64,000 bases of DNA, taken from contig OX638323.1 in NCBI GenBank assembly GCA_951812715.1, positions 2,336,577 to 2,400,576 of the forward strand, read 5' to 3'. Shown in pieces: positions 50,647-60,589 of the stretch (the stretch's first letter is position 1; each line of letters starts with the position of its first letter). The notes under the pieces were generated by a model that did no database searches, was not told where the DNA came from, and saw only the letters and a program-made list of their open reading frames with translations. The stretch is from an uncultured Pseudohongiella sp. (GTDB taxonomy: Bacteria > Pseudomonadota > Gammaproteobacteria > Pseudomonadales > Pseudohongiellaceae). Made by a program: the position numbers and the translations under genes.

Positions 50647-51582
50647 ATGCGCGGACGGCGAAACAGGGGCAGGGATGTCAATGGACTGATAGTGCTGGAC
50701 AAGGCGCCTGGACTATCGTCCAACTCCGCGTTGCAGCAGGTGAAACGGATCTTCCAGGCTAACAAGGCAGGTCACGGCGGCAGTCTTGACCCGCTGGCGA
50801 CGGGCGTACTCCCGCTTTGTTTCGGCGAGGCGACCAAGGTTTCCCGTTTTCTGCTGGATTCGGACAAGAAGTACCGGACGCGAATGAAGCTCGGCGTACG
50901 CACGGACAGCGGCGACAGCGAAGGCAGAACGATCGCTGTCCGCGAGAATTTTTCGGTTACTCCGGAGCAGGTGACGCAGGCGCTTGACCGCTTCCGCGGC
51001 GAGATAGAGCAGGTGCCGCCAATGTATTCGGCGGTGAAAGTGCAGGGAACGCCATTATACAAACTGGCGCGCAGCGGCAAGGTCGTCGAGCGCGAGCCGC
51101 GGACGGTGAAAATTTATGAAATCGCGCTTACGGACTTCGCCGCGCCGGAGCTTGAAATAGAACTGGCCTGTAGCAAGGGTACGTATATACGCACCATTGC
51201 CGACGAACTCGGACAAATACTGCAATGTGGAGCTCATATTGTCGCCTTGCGGCGTCTGCAGGCCGGGGGTTTCACCGAAGCAGACTGTGTTACCGCCAGT
51301 TTTCTGGAGCAGGAGAAGGAAAGCAAGGGAATGGCGGGAATTGACCGCTATCTGGCGCCCATCGACCAGCCGCTGTCCAATCTGCCGGCGGTGATGTTGC
51401 CGGATATCGCGGCGAACCAGATTCGCAGCGGTCAGGCGGTGCTGGTGCGCCATCTGCCGGCGGAAGGTATGGTAAGGATGTACCACAAGACATGTGACCA
51501 GGAGCGCTTTATCGGCATCGGCGCCATCGACGAAGATGGCAAGGTTGCGCCCAAGCGCCTGATTTCGGAGCCCGCCGGCTGA
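50647..51582 (+). CDS. truB: tRNA pseudouridine-55 synthase
   Basis: 311 residues: [15 protein letters not shown], catalytic Asp in [60 protein letters not shown]. Makes the T-loop pseudouridine. A C-terminal PUA-like region is present ([19 protein letters not shown]). Confidence 0.97.
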   Translation: MRGRRNRGRDVNGLIVLDKAPGLSSNSALQQVKRIFQANKAGHGGSLDPLATGVLPLCFGEATKVSRFLLDSDKKYRTRMKLGVRTDSGDSEGRTIAVRENFSVTPEQVTQALDRFRGEIEQVPPMYSAVKVQGTPLYKLARSGKVVEREPRTVKIYEIALTDFAAPELEIELACSKGTYIRTIADELGQILQCGAHIVALRRLQAGGFTEADCVTASFLEQEKESKGMAGIDRYLAPIDQPLSNLPAVMLPDIAANQIRSGQAVLVRHLPAEGMVRMYHKTCDQERFIGIGAIDEDGKVAPKRLISEPAG

Positions 51583-51722
51583 AACGCCGGAAGGGATTTG
51601 GGACGGCCAGTGGACTGCCAATATGCGCGGTCAGACTGGATGGACCGGGACGTCCGTTTCGCGGCCGGCCGCGCCAGCGCGGCTCGCACGACAACGCAGG
51701 CATATTGAATTCGGAGACTGAA

Positions 51723-51992
51723 ATGGCTTTATCGACTGAAGAGAAACAAACGATCATCAAGGAATACGCGACGGGCGAGGGAGACACAGGCTCCCCCGAA
51801 GTGCAGGTCGCCTTGCTGACCGCCAACATCAACGACCTGCAAGCTCACTTCAAGCAGCATGTTCACGATCACCATTCACGCCGCGGTTTGATCCGGATGG
51901 TCAGTAGCAGGAAAAAACTGCTCGACTATCTGAAGCGCAAAGATGTCGATCGCTATGCCGCGCTGATCAAGCGGCTCGGATTGCGCCGCTAG
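51723..51992 (+). CDS. rpsO: ribosomal protein S15
   Basis: 89 residues: [58 protein letters not shown]. Primary 16S-binding protein. Start at 51723 with GGAG upstream; the longer frame to 51705 is out of family. Between truB and pnp as usual. Confidence 0.98.
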   Translation: MALSTEEKQTIIKEYATGEGDTGSPEVQVALLTANINDLQAHFKQHVHDHHSRRGLIRMVSSRKKLLDYLKRKDVDRYAALIKRLGLRR

Positions 51993-52052
51993 TAAATCAG
52001 TACACAAACACGCAACGGCCGCATCAAGCGAGGCGGCCAACAGGAATAACTT

Positions 52053-54164
52053 ATGTTCAATATCACTACAAAGACGTTTCAATACGGCGACCATACGGTC
52101 ACCCTTGAAACCGGCAAAATGGCCCGTCAGGCAACGGGCTCCGTTACCGTCACCATGGGCAACTCCAAGGTGCTGGCAACAGTGGTCGGCCGGAAAGAAG
52201 CTTCGCCTAATGCCGACTTCTTCCCACTGACCGTAAACTACCAGGAAAAGACCTATGCCGCGGGCAGAATCCCCGGTGGATTCTTCAAGCGGGAAGGCCG
52301 GCCTACCGAAAAGGAGACGCTGACTTCGCGTCTTATCGATCGGCCTATCCGGCCTTTGTTCCCCAAGGGCTTTCTCAACGAGGTGCAGGTAATCTGCACA
52401 GTGATTTCCGCGGACAAGGATCACGATCCCGATATCGCCGCCATGATCGGCGCCTCGGCGGCCCTTTCCATTTCGGGCATACCGTTCGCGGGACCTATCG
52501 CCGCGGCGCGAGTTGGACTCGACTCGGCCACCGGCTATGTACTTAATCCCTCCTTCGATCAGTTGGAGAGTTCGGAGCTGGACATGGTGGTGGCGGGAAC
52601 CCGCTCCGCTGTCCTCATGGTGGAATCAGAGGCAAATGAACTCACCGAGGATCAAATGCTCGGCGCCGTGCTTTTCGCTCAAATGGAAATGCAGGTGGCC
52701 ATTGATGCAATTGAGGAATTGAAGAATGAGGCCGGCAAAGCAGCATGGGAATGGGCGCCTGCCGCAAGGAACGAGAAGCTGACTGAAGCGCTAGCCGGAC
52801 AGTTCGGCGGACGCGTCGCCGAGGCCTATCAGATTTCCACGAAGATGGAGCGTTACGATGCGACCGGCGCGTTGCAATCGGAAGCCGTTGCCGCGCTGGT
52901 GGACGCCGATGCCGATATCGGCGAGTCCGACGTGCGCGAAGCTTTCGCGGCGCTGGAGAAGAGTACGGTAAGAAACCGCATTCTCGACGGCGAGCCGCGC
53001 ATCGATGGTCGCGACACCCGCTCGGTGCGCCCGATCGAAGTGGAAGTAGGCATTCTGCCCAAGGCTCACGGTTCGGCGCTGTTCACGCGTGGAGAAACGC
53101 AGGCCCTGGTAGTTACGACTCTTGGCGCGGTGCGCGATTCGCAATTGATCGAGGGACTGGCCGGCTCGCACAAGGAAGGTTTCATGCTGCATTACAACTT
53201 TCCGCCGTACTCTGTCGGCGAGACCGGCTTCATGGGCGGGCCGAAACGCCGGGAAATCGGTCATGGCCGCCTGGCTAAACGCGGCGTCGCGGCGCTGATG
53301 CCCGCGGAAGAAGACTTTCCCTATGCGATTCGCATAGTGTCCGAAATTACCGAATCCAACGGATCCAGTTCAATGGCCTCGGTTTGCGGGTCCAGCCTTT
53401 CCATGATGGACGCGGGCGTACCCTTGCGCGCGCCGGTGGCCGGCATTGCCATGGGACTTATCAAGGAAGACGAACGCTTCGCGGTGCTGACCGACATACT
53501 CGGCGACGAGGATCATCTTGGTGACATGGACTTCAAGGTGGCCGGCACGGCTAAGGGCGTAACAGCCTTGCAAATGGACATCAAGATTCAGGGAATCACC
53601 GAGGAGATCATGGAGACCGCGCTGGCCCAGGCCCACGAGGCCCGGCAGCACATTCTCGGTGAAATGGGCAAGGTGATTGCCGAAGCTCGCGCCACGGTGA
53701 ATGAGAACGCGCCGAGCATGGCTACGATTCGCATCGACCAGGACAAGATTCGCGATGTCATCGGCAAGGGCGGCGCTGTGATTCGATCCATTACCGAGGA
53801 GACCGGCGCGGCCATCGATATCGATGACGACGGCGTCGTGCGAATCTACGGCGAAGACGCGCAGTCCCGTGACGCGGCGCTGGACCGGATCAATGAAATT
53901 ACCGCGGAAGCGGAAGTCGGCAAGCTATACAGCGGCACCGTAGCCCGGATTGTCGATTTCGGCGCCTTCATCAATATTCTCCCCGGCAAGGATGGCCTCG
54001 TGCATATTTCCCAGATTTCCAGGGAACGGGTTGAAAACGTCGGCGACTATCTCAAGGAAGGTCAGGAGGTACTCGTGAAGGTGCTCGATCTTGACGCTCG
54101 CGGACGCATCAAGTTGAGCATGAAGGAAGTCACCGCCGAAGAGAAGGAAACCTACCAGGCTTGA
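52053..54164 (+). CDS. pnp: polyribonucleotide nucleotidyltransferase (PNPase)
   Basis: Phosphorolytic 3'-5' exoribonuclease of the degradosome. 703 residues: two RNase PH domains ([34 protein letters not shown]), catalytic block [23 protein letters not shown] in two pieces, KH domain ([19 protein letters not shown]) and S1 domain ([20 protein letters not shown]). Last gene of the operon. Confidence 0.97.
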   Translation: MFNITTKTFQYGDHTVTLETGKMARQATGSVTVTMGNSKVLATVVGRKEASPNADFFPLTVNYQEKTYAAGRIPGGFFKREGRPTEKETLTSRLIDRPIRPLFPKGFLNEVQVICTVISADKDHDPDIAAMIGASAALSISGIPFAGPIAAARVGLDSATGYVLNPSFDQLESSELDMVVAGTRSAVLMVESEANELTEDQMLGAVLFAQMEMQVAIDAIEELKNEAGKAAWEWAPAARNEKLTEALAGQFGGRVAEAYQISTKMERYDATGALQSEAVAALVDADADIGESDVREAFAALEKSTVRNRILDGEPRIDGRDTRSVRPIEVEVGILPKAHGSALFTRGETQALVVTTLGAVRDSQLIEGLAGSHKEGFMLHYNFPPYSVGETGFMGGPKRREIGHGRLAKRGVAALMPAEEDFPYAIRIVSEITESNGSSSMASVCGSSLSMMDAGVPLRAPVAGIAMGLIKEDERFAVLTDILGDEDHLGDMDFKVAGTAKGVTALQMDIKIQGITEEIMETALAQAHEARQHILGEMGKVIAEARATVNENAPSMATIRIDQDKIRDVIGKGGAVIRSITEETGAAIDIDDDGVVRIYGEDAQSRDAALDRINEITAEAEVGKLYSGTVARIVDFGAFINILPGKDGLVHISQISRERVENVGDYLKEGQEVLVKVLDLDARGRIKLSMKEVTAEEKETYQA

Positions 54165-54484
54165 ATAAATCCTTTCTGAGCGAGAGCGAGGGCAGCCGAT
54201 TGCCAAGCGACAGCTTCGTGCGCGGACCTGGCGACGCCAGACCGCGCCGGGGCGAGCTCCGCTGGTCGGCGTAGCCGACGAAAAGCGCGGCTTTTCGAGA
54301 ATCGATCGGCTCGACAAGGACGTCGGGACTGGCGGCTGGAATGATGCATGCGCCCCCTCGATAAATCGGGCGGGGCATTCGCTGCCTGGGCGGTTTCATG
54401 AACGCCGCGGAATCATATAGAATCAGGAGCCACTGCTCGATTTTCCCGCGAATGCAAAATTGTGATCTGCAAGAGGATCTGAAC
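54165..54484. other. intergenic region with twin perfect hairpins
   Basis: 320 bases after pnp. GTCGGC-GTA-GCCGAC (54265-54279) is followed, sharing one base, by CGAAAAGC-GCG-GCTTTTCG (54279-54297). Neither has a T-run, so they look more like REP-type palindromes or processing/stability structures at the 3' end of the pnp message than a terminator. Only one copy seen in the window. Confidence 0.5.
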
Positions 54485-55912
54485 ATGTTGCATCAAATCC
54501 GGCAAAACCTCGCTCGTCTCCCGCTAACGTTGCTGTTTTTGCTGGCGCCATTCGCCGCATTCAGTCAGCAAGATGAAATTACCTTCCACAAGGACATACA
54601 ACCGATATTGCAAAGGAGTTGCCAGAATTGTCACCGCATCGGCGGCGTCGGCCCGATGCCCCTGGTTACCTACGAGCAGGTTGCGCCTTTCGCGGGCTTG
54701 ATCGAATACAAGACCGGTCTGCGCGACCGGGCTGGCGCCATGCCTCCCTGGTATGTCGAAAAGAACATCGGTATCCAGGATTTCAAGTTCGATCCTTCGC
54801 TGAATGACGAAGAAATCGCCGCGATTTCCAGTTGGGCCCGTTCCGGCGCGCCCCAGGGCAATCCCGCCAATGCTCCTGAACCGCTGGTCTTCGATGACAG
54901 CATCAAATGGACCGCCGGTGAGCCCGACTTGATCGTCAGCACCAATCCCGTCACCAAGCTCGCGGGAACTCCCGACTGGTGGGGCGAAATCGACCGGGTT
55001 GCCATACCGCTGGAACAAGACCGCTACGTCAAATCGGTTGAGATCGTCGAAGTCAACGACGTCAACTACCAGGCCGGAACCGGCCGCGAGACCGTCGGCG
55101 GGCGCTACATCTACCATCACATGATCTGGAGCACCGCGGAGATCGACGACAGCGGCCAGCGCATCGACGATACCGTCACTTCCTGGCCGGTGCACGAAGT
55201 AGGCCGCAATCCGGATATCTTCGATGAGGACGCCGGCAGGCTGCTTCGCGCGGGCGCCTACGTCGTGTCCGACTCCGTCCACTTGCATTCCAACGGCCAG
55301 GACACCACCGGCCATCTGGAAATCGGTTTCCGTTTCCATCCGGTCGGTTATCAGCCCAAGTATGAGCGCGCCCGGCTGGGTCTCGGCAACGGCGTCGACA
55401 TCAGCATCGCCGGCAACCGGAACAACCAGGAATTGCACGCCTACGTGGCGCTGGAAGACAACATCAAGATCGTCACTTTCGAGCCTCATCTGCACGCGCC
55501 GGGCGAACGCATGTGCCTGGAAGCCATCTGGGGCTATACCGCGGAGACCTTGTCCTGCGTTGGTTACGATCACAACTGGGTGCGCGGCTATGCCTACGCC
55601 GACCACGCCCAGCCGCTACTGCCCAAGGGCGCGATCCTGCATATCGTCGGTTACATGAACAATACCGAAACCAATCCGAACGTACCCGATCCACGCAACT
55701 GGCAGGGTTCCGGCAACCGCTCGGTGACCAATATGTTCATTGATCTGGGCATGCGGGTTAAGCTCACCGACGAGCAATTCGCGGAAGAAATGGAAATGCG
55801 CCGGCAGATGCTTGACCTGGGACCGAACGACCATGTTATCGGCTGCCCCTTGTGCGCGGCTCCAATGGTCGCGCCCGTGCCGGACCTCTCTGTCGCGGTG
55901 TCTTCGGACTGA
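54485..55912 (+). CDS. exported cytochrome c / PHM-like copper monooxygenase-fold protein
   Basis: 475 residues from the ATG at 54485 (AGAGGA upstream). Signal peptide ending near AFSQQ. A cytochrome c-like domain follows, with C46-Q-N-C49-H50 and MPLVTYEQV, MPPWYV. The C-terminal part fits the copper type II ascorbate-dependent (PHM/DBM-like) fold: HH pair (211-212, YIYHHMIW), HLH at 266-268 and 335-337 (FEPHLHAPGERM), and a Met in VGYMNNTETNPNVPDP. PHM enzymes use two coppers (three His; two His and Met) to hydroxylate C-H bonds. Substrate unknown. First of five exported-protein genes on this strand. Confidence 0.75.
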   Translation: MLHQIRQNLARLPLTLLFLLAPFAAFSQQDEITFHKDIQPILQRSCQNCHRIGGVGPMPLVTYEQVAPFAGLIEYKTGLRDRAGAMPPWYVEKNIGIQDFKFDPSLNDEEIAAISSWARSGAPQGNPANAPEPLVFDDSIKWTAGEPDLIVSTNPVTKLAGTPDWWGEIDRVAIPLEQDRYVKSVEIVEVNDVNYQAGTGRETVGGRYIYHHMIWSTAEIDDSGQRIDDTVTSWPVHEVGRNPDIFDEDAGRLLRAGAYVVSDSVHLHSNGQDTTGHLEIGFRFHPVGYQPKYERARLGLGNGVDISIAGNRNNQELHAYVALEDNIKIVTFEPHLHAPGERMCLEAIWGYTAETLSCVGYDHNWVRGYAYADHAQPLLPKGAILHIVGYMNNTETNPNVPDPRNWQGSGNRSVTNMFIDLGMRVKLTDEQFAEEMEMRRQMLDLGPNDHVIGCPLCAAPMVAPVPDLSVAVSSD

Positions 55913-55940
55913 TTCAGACTGACAAATGAGGATTATGAGA

Positions 55941-56927
55941 ATGATGCCTGTCTCAAGCTATTCGGGCGCGTCCCGACAATTGTTCGCCGCGCTGTTGCTC
56001 ACGGTTTTCGTTACCGGCGGCGCCGCCGCCCAGACCTATCTCAGCGGCCAGCCGGTAGAGCCGGCATTCGAGGGTTGGCGCCCCAATGACGAAGGCGGCT
56101 TCAACATGATGTTCGGCTACATGAACGAGAATTGGAAAGAATCTCCGGACGTTCTCGTCGGCGAACACAATTTTTTCTCGCCAGGGGAGGCGGACCGGGG
56201 GCAGCCAGAGCATTTCCTGCCGCGCCGCAACCGCTTTACTTTTGAAGTCGCGGTGCCGGCCGACTGGGGCGACCGGGAACTGGTCTGGACCCTGACGGTA
56301 AACGGGGTCGAAAAGAAAGCCTATGCCACCTTGCGCGAGGATTACCTGGTGGACAACATGGTGATTGCCTCGGAAACCGGTTCTCTCGGCGCCGGCACCA
56401 GCAGTCCGGAGTCCCGCGCTAACGAACCACCGGTAGTCACCGTCCAGGGCGATGACATCCGCACGGTTTTGATTGGCGAGCCGGTGCTGATCGATACTCT
56501 TGTGGTGGATGACGGCCTGCCCACGCCCACCGACCCGGTGGAAGAGGCGCGGCGCTTCGCCGAGTTCGCCGGCGGACCGCTGGCTTCGGCCTTCGTTACG
56601 CCAGAACTGGTTATGCAACGCCGCATGACCAGCCCACCCACGAGGGTGACCGTGGACAAGGTTAACGGTTTGTATTTCTCCTGGAACAAGTATCGCGGCC
56701 CCGGCAATGTCACATTCGATCCACCCCAGGTGAAAGTCTGGGAAGATACCCGCACTAGCGCGAATTCGCCCTGGGGCGCATTGTTCCTGCCGCCGCCGAT
56801 TCCGGATGATGGCATCTACGCGGTAACCGCCACGTTCGACGAGCCCGGCGCCTACGTTCTCTGGGGCAGGGCCGATGATGGCGGTCTCTACCACGACGGC
56901 TACATCACGGTGATTGTCACCGAATAA
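55941..56927 (+). CDS. secreted protein of unknown function
   Basis: About 328 residues. Signal peptide (FAALLLTVFVTGGAAAQ), then a region rich in Trp, Gly and Pro with two probable beta-sandwich segments (FEVAVPADWGDRELVWTLTV, YAVTATFDEPGAYVLWGRA). No cysteines pair obviously and no catalytic motif is visible. I do not know the family. It follows the PHM-like gene by 28 bases and precedes the serine hydrolase by 17, so it belongs to the same transcript. Of the clustered ATGs, 55941 has GAGG at the best distance. Confidence 0.65.
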   Translation: MMPVSSYSGASRQLFAALLLTVFVTGGAAAQTYLSGQPVEPAFEGWRPNDEGGFNMMFGYMNENWKESPDVLVGEHNFFSPGEADRGQPEHFLPRRNRFTFEVAVPADWGDRELVWTLTVNGVEKKAYATLREDYLVDNMVIASETGSLGAGTSSPESRANEPPVVTVQGDDIRTVLIGEPVLIDTLVVDDGLPTPTDPVEEARRFAEFAGGPLASAFVTPELVMQRRMTSPPTRVTVDKVNGLYFSWNKYRGPGNVTFDPPQVKVWEDTRTSANSPWGALFLPPPIPDDGIYAVTATFDEPGAYVLWGRADDGGLYHDGYITVIVTE

Positions 56928-56944
56928 CGCGTCTGGAGTTTCCG

Positions 56945-58108
56945 ATGAACACGTACCGCGAAGTTTTCCGAATACTGATTCACGCAGTTCTTCTTTCCCT
57001 GGCGGCCCAGACGGGATTCGCCCAGGACATTTACTTTCCGCCGCCAGGGGAATGGGAGCGGCGGGCGCCGGAAGAAGCAGGCATGGACAGTGCGAAACTG
57101 GCGGAAGCGGTGCAACTGGCGAAGGAAAATACCGTGGTCGAACCCCGCGATATGGCCCAGTTCATCGAGCGCGGCTTCGGCCGCGAGCCCCATTTCAGCA
57201 TCCTCGGGCCGGTAAAACGCCGGGAACAGGGCTCTGGACTGGTCGTGCGCAATGGCTATATCGTCGCCGAATGGGGTGATATCGAGCGCGAGGACATGAC
57301 TTTCAGCGTCACCAAGAGTTATCTGTCAACCATGGCCGGCCTGGCGGTGGATGACGGTCTGATCCAGGATGTGACCGATCCGGTGAAGAATTATTTTCCC
57401 CATCAGAGTTTTGAAGATCCCCATAACGCGCCCATCACCTGGGAGCATTTCCTGCACCAGACCTCAGACTGGGCGGGGACCCTATGGGGCAAGCCGGACT
57501 GGGCCGACCGGCCCCACGATTACGATCCGGCCATCGCGATCAACCGTGAAATGCATGAGCCTGGCACTTTCTACAAGTACAACGATGTGCGCGTGAACAT
57601 GCTTGCCTATTCGCTGCTAAACGTCTGGCGCGAGCCCCTGGACGGCGTCCTGCGGGAGAGAGTCATGGACCCCATCGGCGCCAGCGAGGAATGGGAATGG
57701 CACGGCTACGAAAATTCCTGGGTCGAGATTGACGGCGAGCGCATGCAATCGCCTTCCGGCGGCGCCCATTGGGGCGGCGGATTTTTCATCAGTACTCTTG
57801 ACCATGCGCGTTTCGGCTATCTGTTCCTGCGCGACGGCAATTGGGACGGCAAACAGCTCATTTCACGGGAATGGGTGGATGCCGTGCAACAGTCGTCGCC
57901 GGCGTTCAAGCGTTACGGCTACATGTGGTGGTTGAATACCGATCAGGAGGCGGTCGAAAATGCGCCGGCCAGCGCCTTCTACGCCAGCGGCGCCGGTGGC
58001 AACTACATCTGGATCGATCAGGAAAACGATCTGCTGATTGTTATGCGCTGGGTGCCCCGCATGGGCGAAGTCATGGGCGCCTTCACCGACGCTGTCGTGC
58101 AACTCTAG
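56945..58108 (+). CDS. exported serine hydrolase (beta-lactamase/class C PBP-like)
   Basis: 387 residues with a signal peptide (LIHAVLLSLAAQTGFAQ). Nucleophile motif S-V-T-K in MTFSVTKSYLSTMAGLAVDDG. The second motif reads YNDVRVN (Tyr-Asn-Asp where class C enzymes have Tyr-x-Asn), and a GAGGNYIW near the end replaces the usual K/HTG. WGGGFFISTLDHARFGYLFLRDG fits the family. Probably a peptidase or esterase of small exported substrates rather than antibiotic resistance. GGAG stands well before the ATG. Confidence 0.82.
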   Translation: MNTYREVFRILIHAVLLSLAAQTGFAQDIYFPPPGEWERRAPEEAGMDSAKLAEAVQLAKENTVVEPRDMAQFIERGFGREPHFSILGPVKRREQGSGLVVRNGYIVAEWGDIEREDMTFSVTKSYLSTMAGLAVDDGLIQDVTDPVKNYFPHQSFEDPHNAPITWEHFLHQTSDWAGTLWGKPDWADRPHDYDPAIAINREMHEPGTFYKYNDVRVNMLAYSLLNVWREPLDGVLRERVMDPIGASEEWEWHGYENSWVEIDGERMQSPSGGAHWGGGFFISTLDHARFGYLFLRDGNWDGKQLISREWVDAVQQSSPAFKRYGYMWWLNTDQEAVENAPASAFYASGAGGNYIWIDQENDLLIVMRWVPRMGEVMGAFTDAVVQL

Positions 58109-58353
58109 AGACCAAGTTTGCGAGCGTCCCGACTGCCAGCGCTTTGCAGCCGCCAAGCGCGGTCTGGCGACATTCGGGTCGCGCGCGAAGCTGCCGCTTC
58201 CCAGACTTTCTCGCCGGCCGCTGATTGAGCGCTTTCCCGGCTGGCGCCGGATCACTCGCAGTCGCCCAGCCGCCAGGTAACTTAATCGAGTGGAATCTGT
58301 CCACAATCTGATATTGTGCGCCTGCAATCGCCAAACAGAAGGAATCGCTACTT

Positions 58354-59298
58354 ATGAAAACTCCGATACGGGCAATATCGCAAGCTCTGGCGCTGATGTT
58401 CGCATTGGGCGTATCTGTTACAGTCGCCGCGCAGTCGGGAACCCGGATCAACAAGCTGATCGAATTGTTCGACAATGATCAGCCTGCGTTCGGGCTGCTG
58501 TCCTTCGACTATTCGTTGAACAACGCGCGCTCGCTCGCGAGTTCCGGGCTCGACTTCATCATGATCGACATGGAGCACGCGCCTTTCGATGTCGAGCGCC
58601 TGCGGTTGTTCCTGCTCGGAATGACCAACAAGCGTTCGATTATCGAGAAAGGAAATCTGCAACCCGATGTAGTGCCCTTCGTCCGAATTCCGGCGGCGGG
58701 TGGAGCGGAGGAGCTGATAGCCCAGGCCAAACAGGTCCTGGACGTGGGTGTTTACGGCATCATGTTCCCCGCCATCCATAACCGAGAGCAAGCTGAACTC
58801 GCTGTAAGCGCGACGCGTTATCCGCAAGTGAGCGGGGCTGCGGACATGGAACCGGCGGGACTGCGCGGACGCAATCCGTCCAACGCCGTCTGGTATTGGG
58901 GAACTCCCGACTACATGGCCAAAGCCGACGTCTGGCCGCTTGATCCCCAAGGTGAATTGCTTGCCATCATGTTCATCGAATCCCCTCAGGGCGTTGCGAA
59001 TATTGACGAGATCATTACCGTTCCCGGCCTGGGCGGTATATTTATCGGGCCGTCGGATTTGAGCACATCAATGGGCTACGCCAGTCCTGCCGCGCCTGAA
59101 GTGGAGGAAGCTATTCAGACCGTTCTTGGCGCCTGCCTCGAACATGACGTGCCCTGCGCGATTACAACGAGCGCCGGATCGGTACAACAGAGGATAGGGC
59201 AGGGATTCCGCTTCGTGACCGTCGGCGCTGACGGCGGCTTGTCGGCCGGAGCGGCCAGCGCTTTGCGACTAGGTCTCGAAGCCGCGGGGCGCGACTGA
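58354..59298 (+). CDS. exported HpcH/HpaI-family aldolase
   Basis: 314 residues. HpaI-type class II aldolases cleave 2-keto-4-hydroxy acids using a divalent metal and are normally cytosolic. The catalytic and metal residues are present: His in IDMEHAPFD, Arg in FVRIPAAG, Glu in MFIESPQG, Asp in GPSDLSTSMG, plus GVYGIMFPAIHN. The first 26 residues are a clear signal peptide (ALALMFALGVSVTVAAQ). AAGGA precedes the ATG. A 245-base gap separates it from the serine hydrolase, so it may have its own promoter. Confidence 0.82.
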   Translation: MKTPIRAISQALALMFALGVSVTVAAQSGTRINKLIELFDNDQPAFGLLSFDYSLNNARSLASSGLDFIMIDMEHAPFDVERLRLFLLGMTNKRSIIEKGNLQPDVVPFVRIPAAGGAEELIAQAKQVLDVGVYGIMFPAIHNREQAELAVSATRYPQVSGAADMEPAGLRGRNPSNAVWYWGTPDYMAKADVWPLDPQGELLAIMFIESPQGVANIDEIITVPGLGGIFIGPSDLSTSMGYASPAAPEVEEAIQTVLGACLEHDVPCAITTSAGSVQQRIGQGFRFVTVGADGGLSAGAASALRLGLEAAGRD

Positions 59299-59447
59299 AC
59301 TGACGAGCGGCGCATGGGTTGTCCCCGCATTGCCGAAAACATCGCTTGTCCTCGCCCCTACCATTGAAGCGGGGATGCGTGTTTTAATTTCGGCGCTGCG
59401 AAATTCGCGGCTTCCGACAAGAATCCAGTAATCCGAGGAAAGTCCAG

Positions 59448-60521
59448 ATGAGAGCCACGATTCAGATTTCCCTGTCGATTATGATGTCCACACTCGTCAG
59501 CGCCGCATTGGCCCAGGCCGATATGGAACCGGTCAATGATCTGCCTAATCCTTACCAGATCTACACCGGCTGGGCCAATATGCCCGCCGGCCGGGAATGG
59601 GGCGCCACCAGCTCGGTAGATATCGATCCAGACGGTAAATCCGTCTGGATCGGTGAACGCTGCGGCTCGGATTCCATCCGGCCAGCATTCCCGATTCGGG
59701 GCTGCGCCGAATCCGATCTGCCGGTGGTGCTGAAATTCAATTCCGACGGGGAAATGGTCAGAAGTTTCGGCGGCGGCATCTTCGCGGTTCCACACGGGTT
59801 TCATGTCGATCACGAAGGCAACATTTGGGTCACCGATGCGCCGTTCACGCTGCCTCCCGGCATCGAAGGCAAGGGTCATATCGTGGTCAAATTCAGCCCC
59901 GAAGGCGACCGGCTAATGACGCTCGGCACCCCCGGCGTAACTGGAACCGACGAGAGTCATTTCAATATGCCGTCAGATGTTCATGTGGCGCCCAATGGCG
60001 ACATCTTCGTCGCGGATGGTCACGGCGGCGAAAGCAATGGACGCATCGTCAAGTTCGATGCCAACGGCAATTATCTGATGGACTGGGGAACGCCCGGCTC
60101 GGCGCCCGGCCAGTTTAACGCCCCGCATGGCCTGGCCATGGATTCCCGGGGCCGGCTGTTCGTCGCCGACCGCGGTAACAACCGTATCCAGATCTTCGAT
60201 CAGAACGGCAATTTGCTCGATGAGTGGTATCAGTTCAGCCGCCTGAGCGGAATTTTCATCGACGAAAACGATGTGCTTTACGGCGTCGATTCGGAATCAA
60301 ACGAACAGCGTGGACGCGGAGAATGGCTGCGCGGCATCCGTGTCGGCAGCGCCCTCACCGGCGAAGTGCACGCCTTCATTCCCGATCCATTCGACGCGAA
60401 CAATGGCCCCTATCGCGTAAGCAGCGGCGGCGAAGGCGTAGCCGCGGATGCGGACGGCGTTATTTACAGCGCCGAAGTTGGCCCGCGTTCGCTCAAGCGC
60501 TATGCGCGGTTCGAGGATTGA
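59448..60521 (+). CDS. exported NHL-repeat beta-propeller, PAL-like (peptidyl-hydroxyglycine lyase family)
   Basis: 357 residues with signal peptide (MMSTLVSAALAQ) and NHL blades: VPHGFHVDHEGNIWVTD (110-130), MPSDVHVAPNGDIFVAD, APHGLAMDSRGRLFVADRG, SGIFIDENDVLYGVD, GGEGVAADADGVIYSAEVG. These align with the propeller of eukaryotic PAL, the lyase half of peptide-amidating PAM. Two of its three zinc His are kept (H116, H227, both PHG), as are Arg71 and Arg242. The third (PHD in PAL) is GGEG (327-330). Bacterial members of this family share that GxEG. Lyase activity is unproven. GAGG precedes the ATG. Confidence 0.78.
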   Translation: MRATIQISLSIMMSTLVSAALAQADMEPVNDLPNPYQIYTGWANMPAGREWGATSSVDIDPDGKSVWIGERCGSDSIRPAFPIRGCAESDLPVVLKFNSDGEMVRSFGGGIFAVPHGFHVDHEGNIWVTDAPFTLPPGIEGKGHIVVKFSPEGDRLMTLGTPGVTGTDESHFNMPSDVHVAPNGDIFVADGHGGESNGRIVKFDANGNYLMDWGTPGSAPGQFNAPHGLAMDSRGRLFVADRGNNRIQIFDQNGNLLDEWYQFSRLSGIFIDENDVLYGVDSESNEQRGRGEWLRGIRVGSALTGEVHAFIPDPFDANNGPYRVSSGGEGVAADADGVIYSAEVGPRSLKRYARFED

Positions 60522-60589
60522 GACCCCGCAACCAGATCGAGGGGGATTGATTTCCTCATCCTGAATCCGCCATGGTTCAGACGTAGCAA

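Noticed and set aside
54524..55606. 360-codon minus-strand frame opposite the PHM-like gene
   Set aside because: Shadow; the plus frame has signal peptide, CxxCH and copper motifs.
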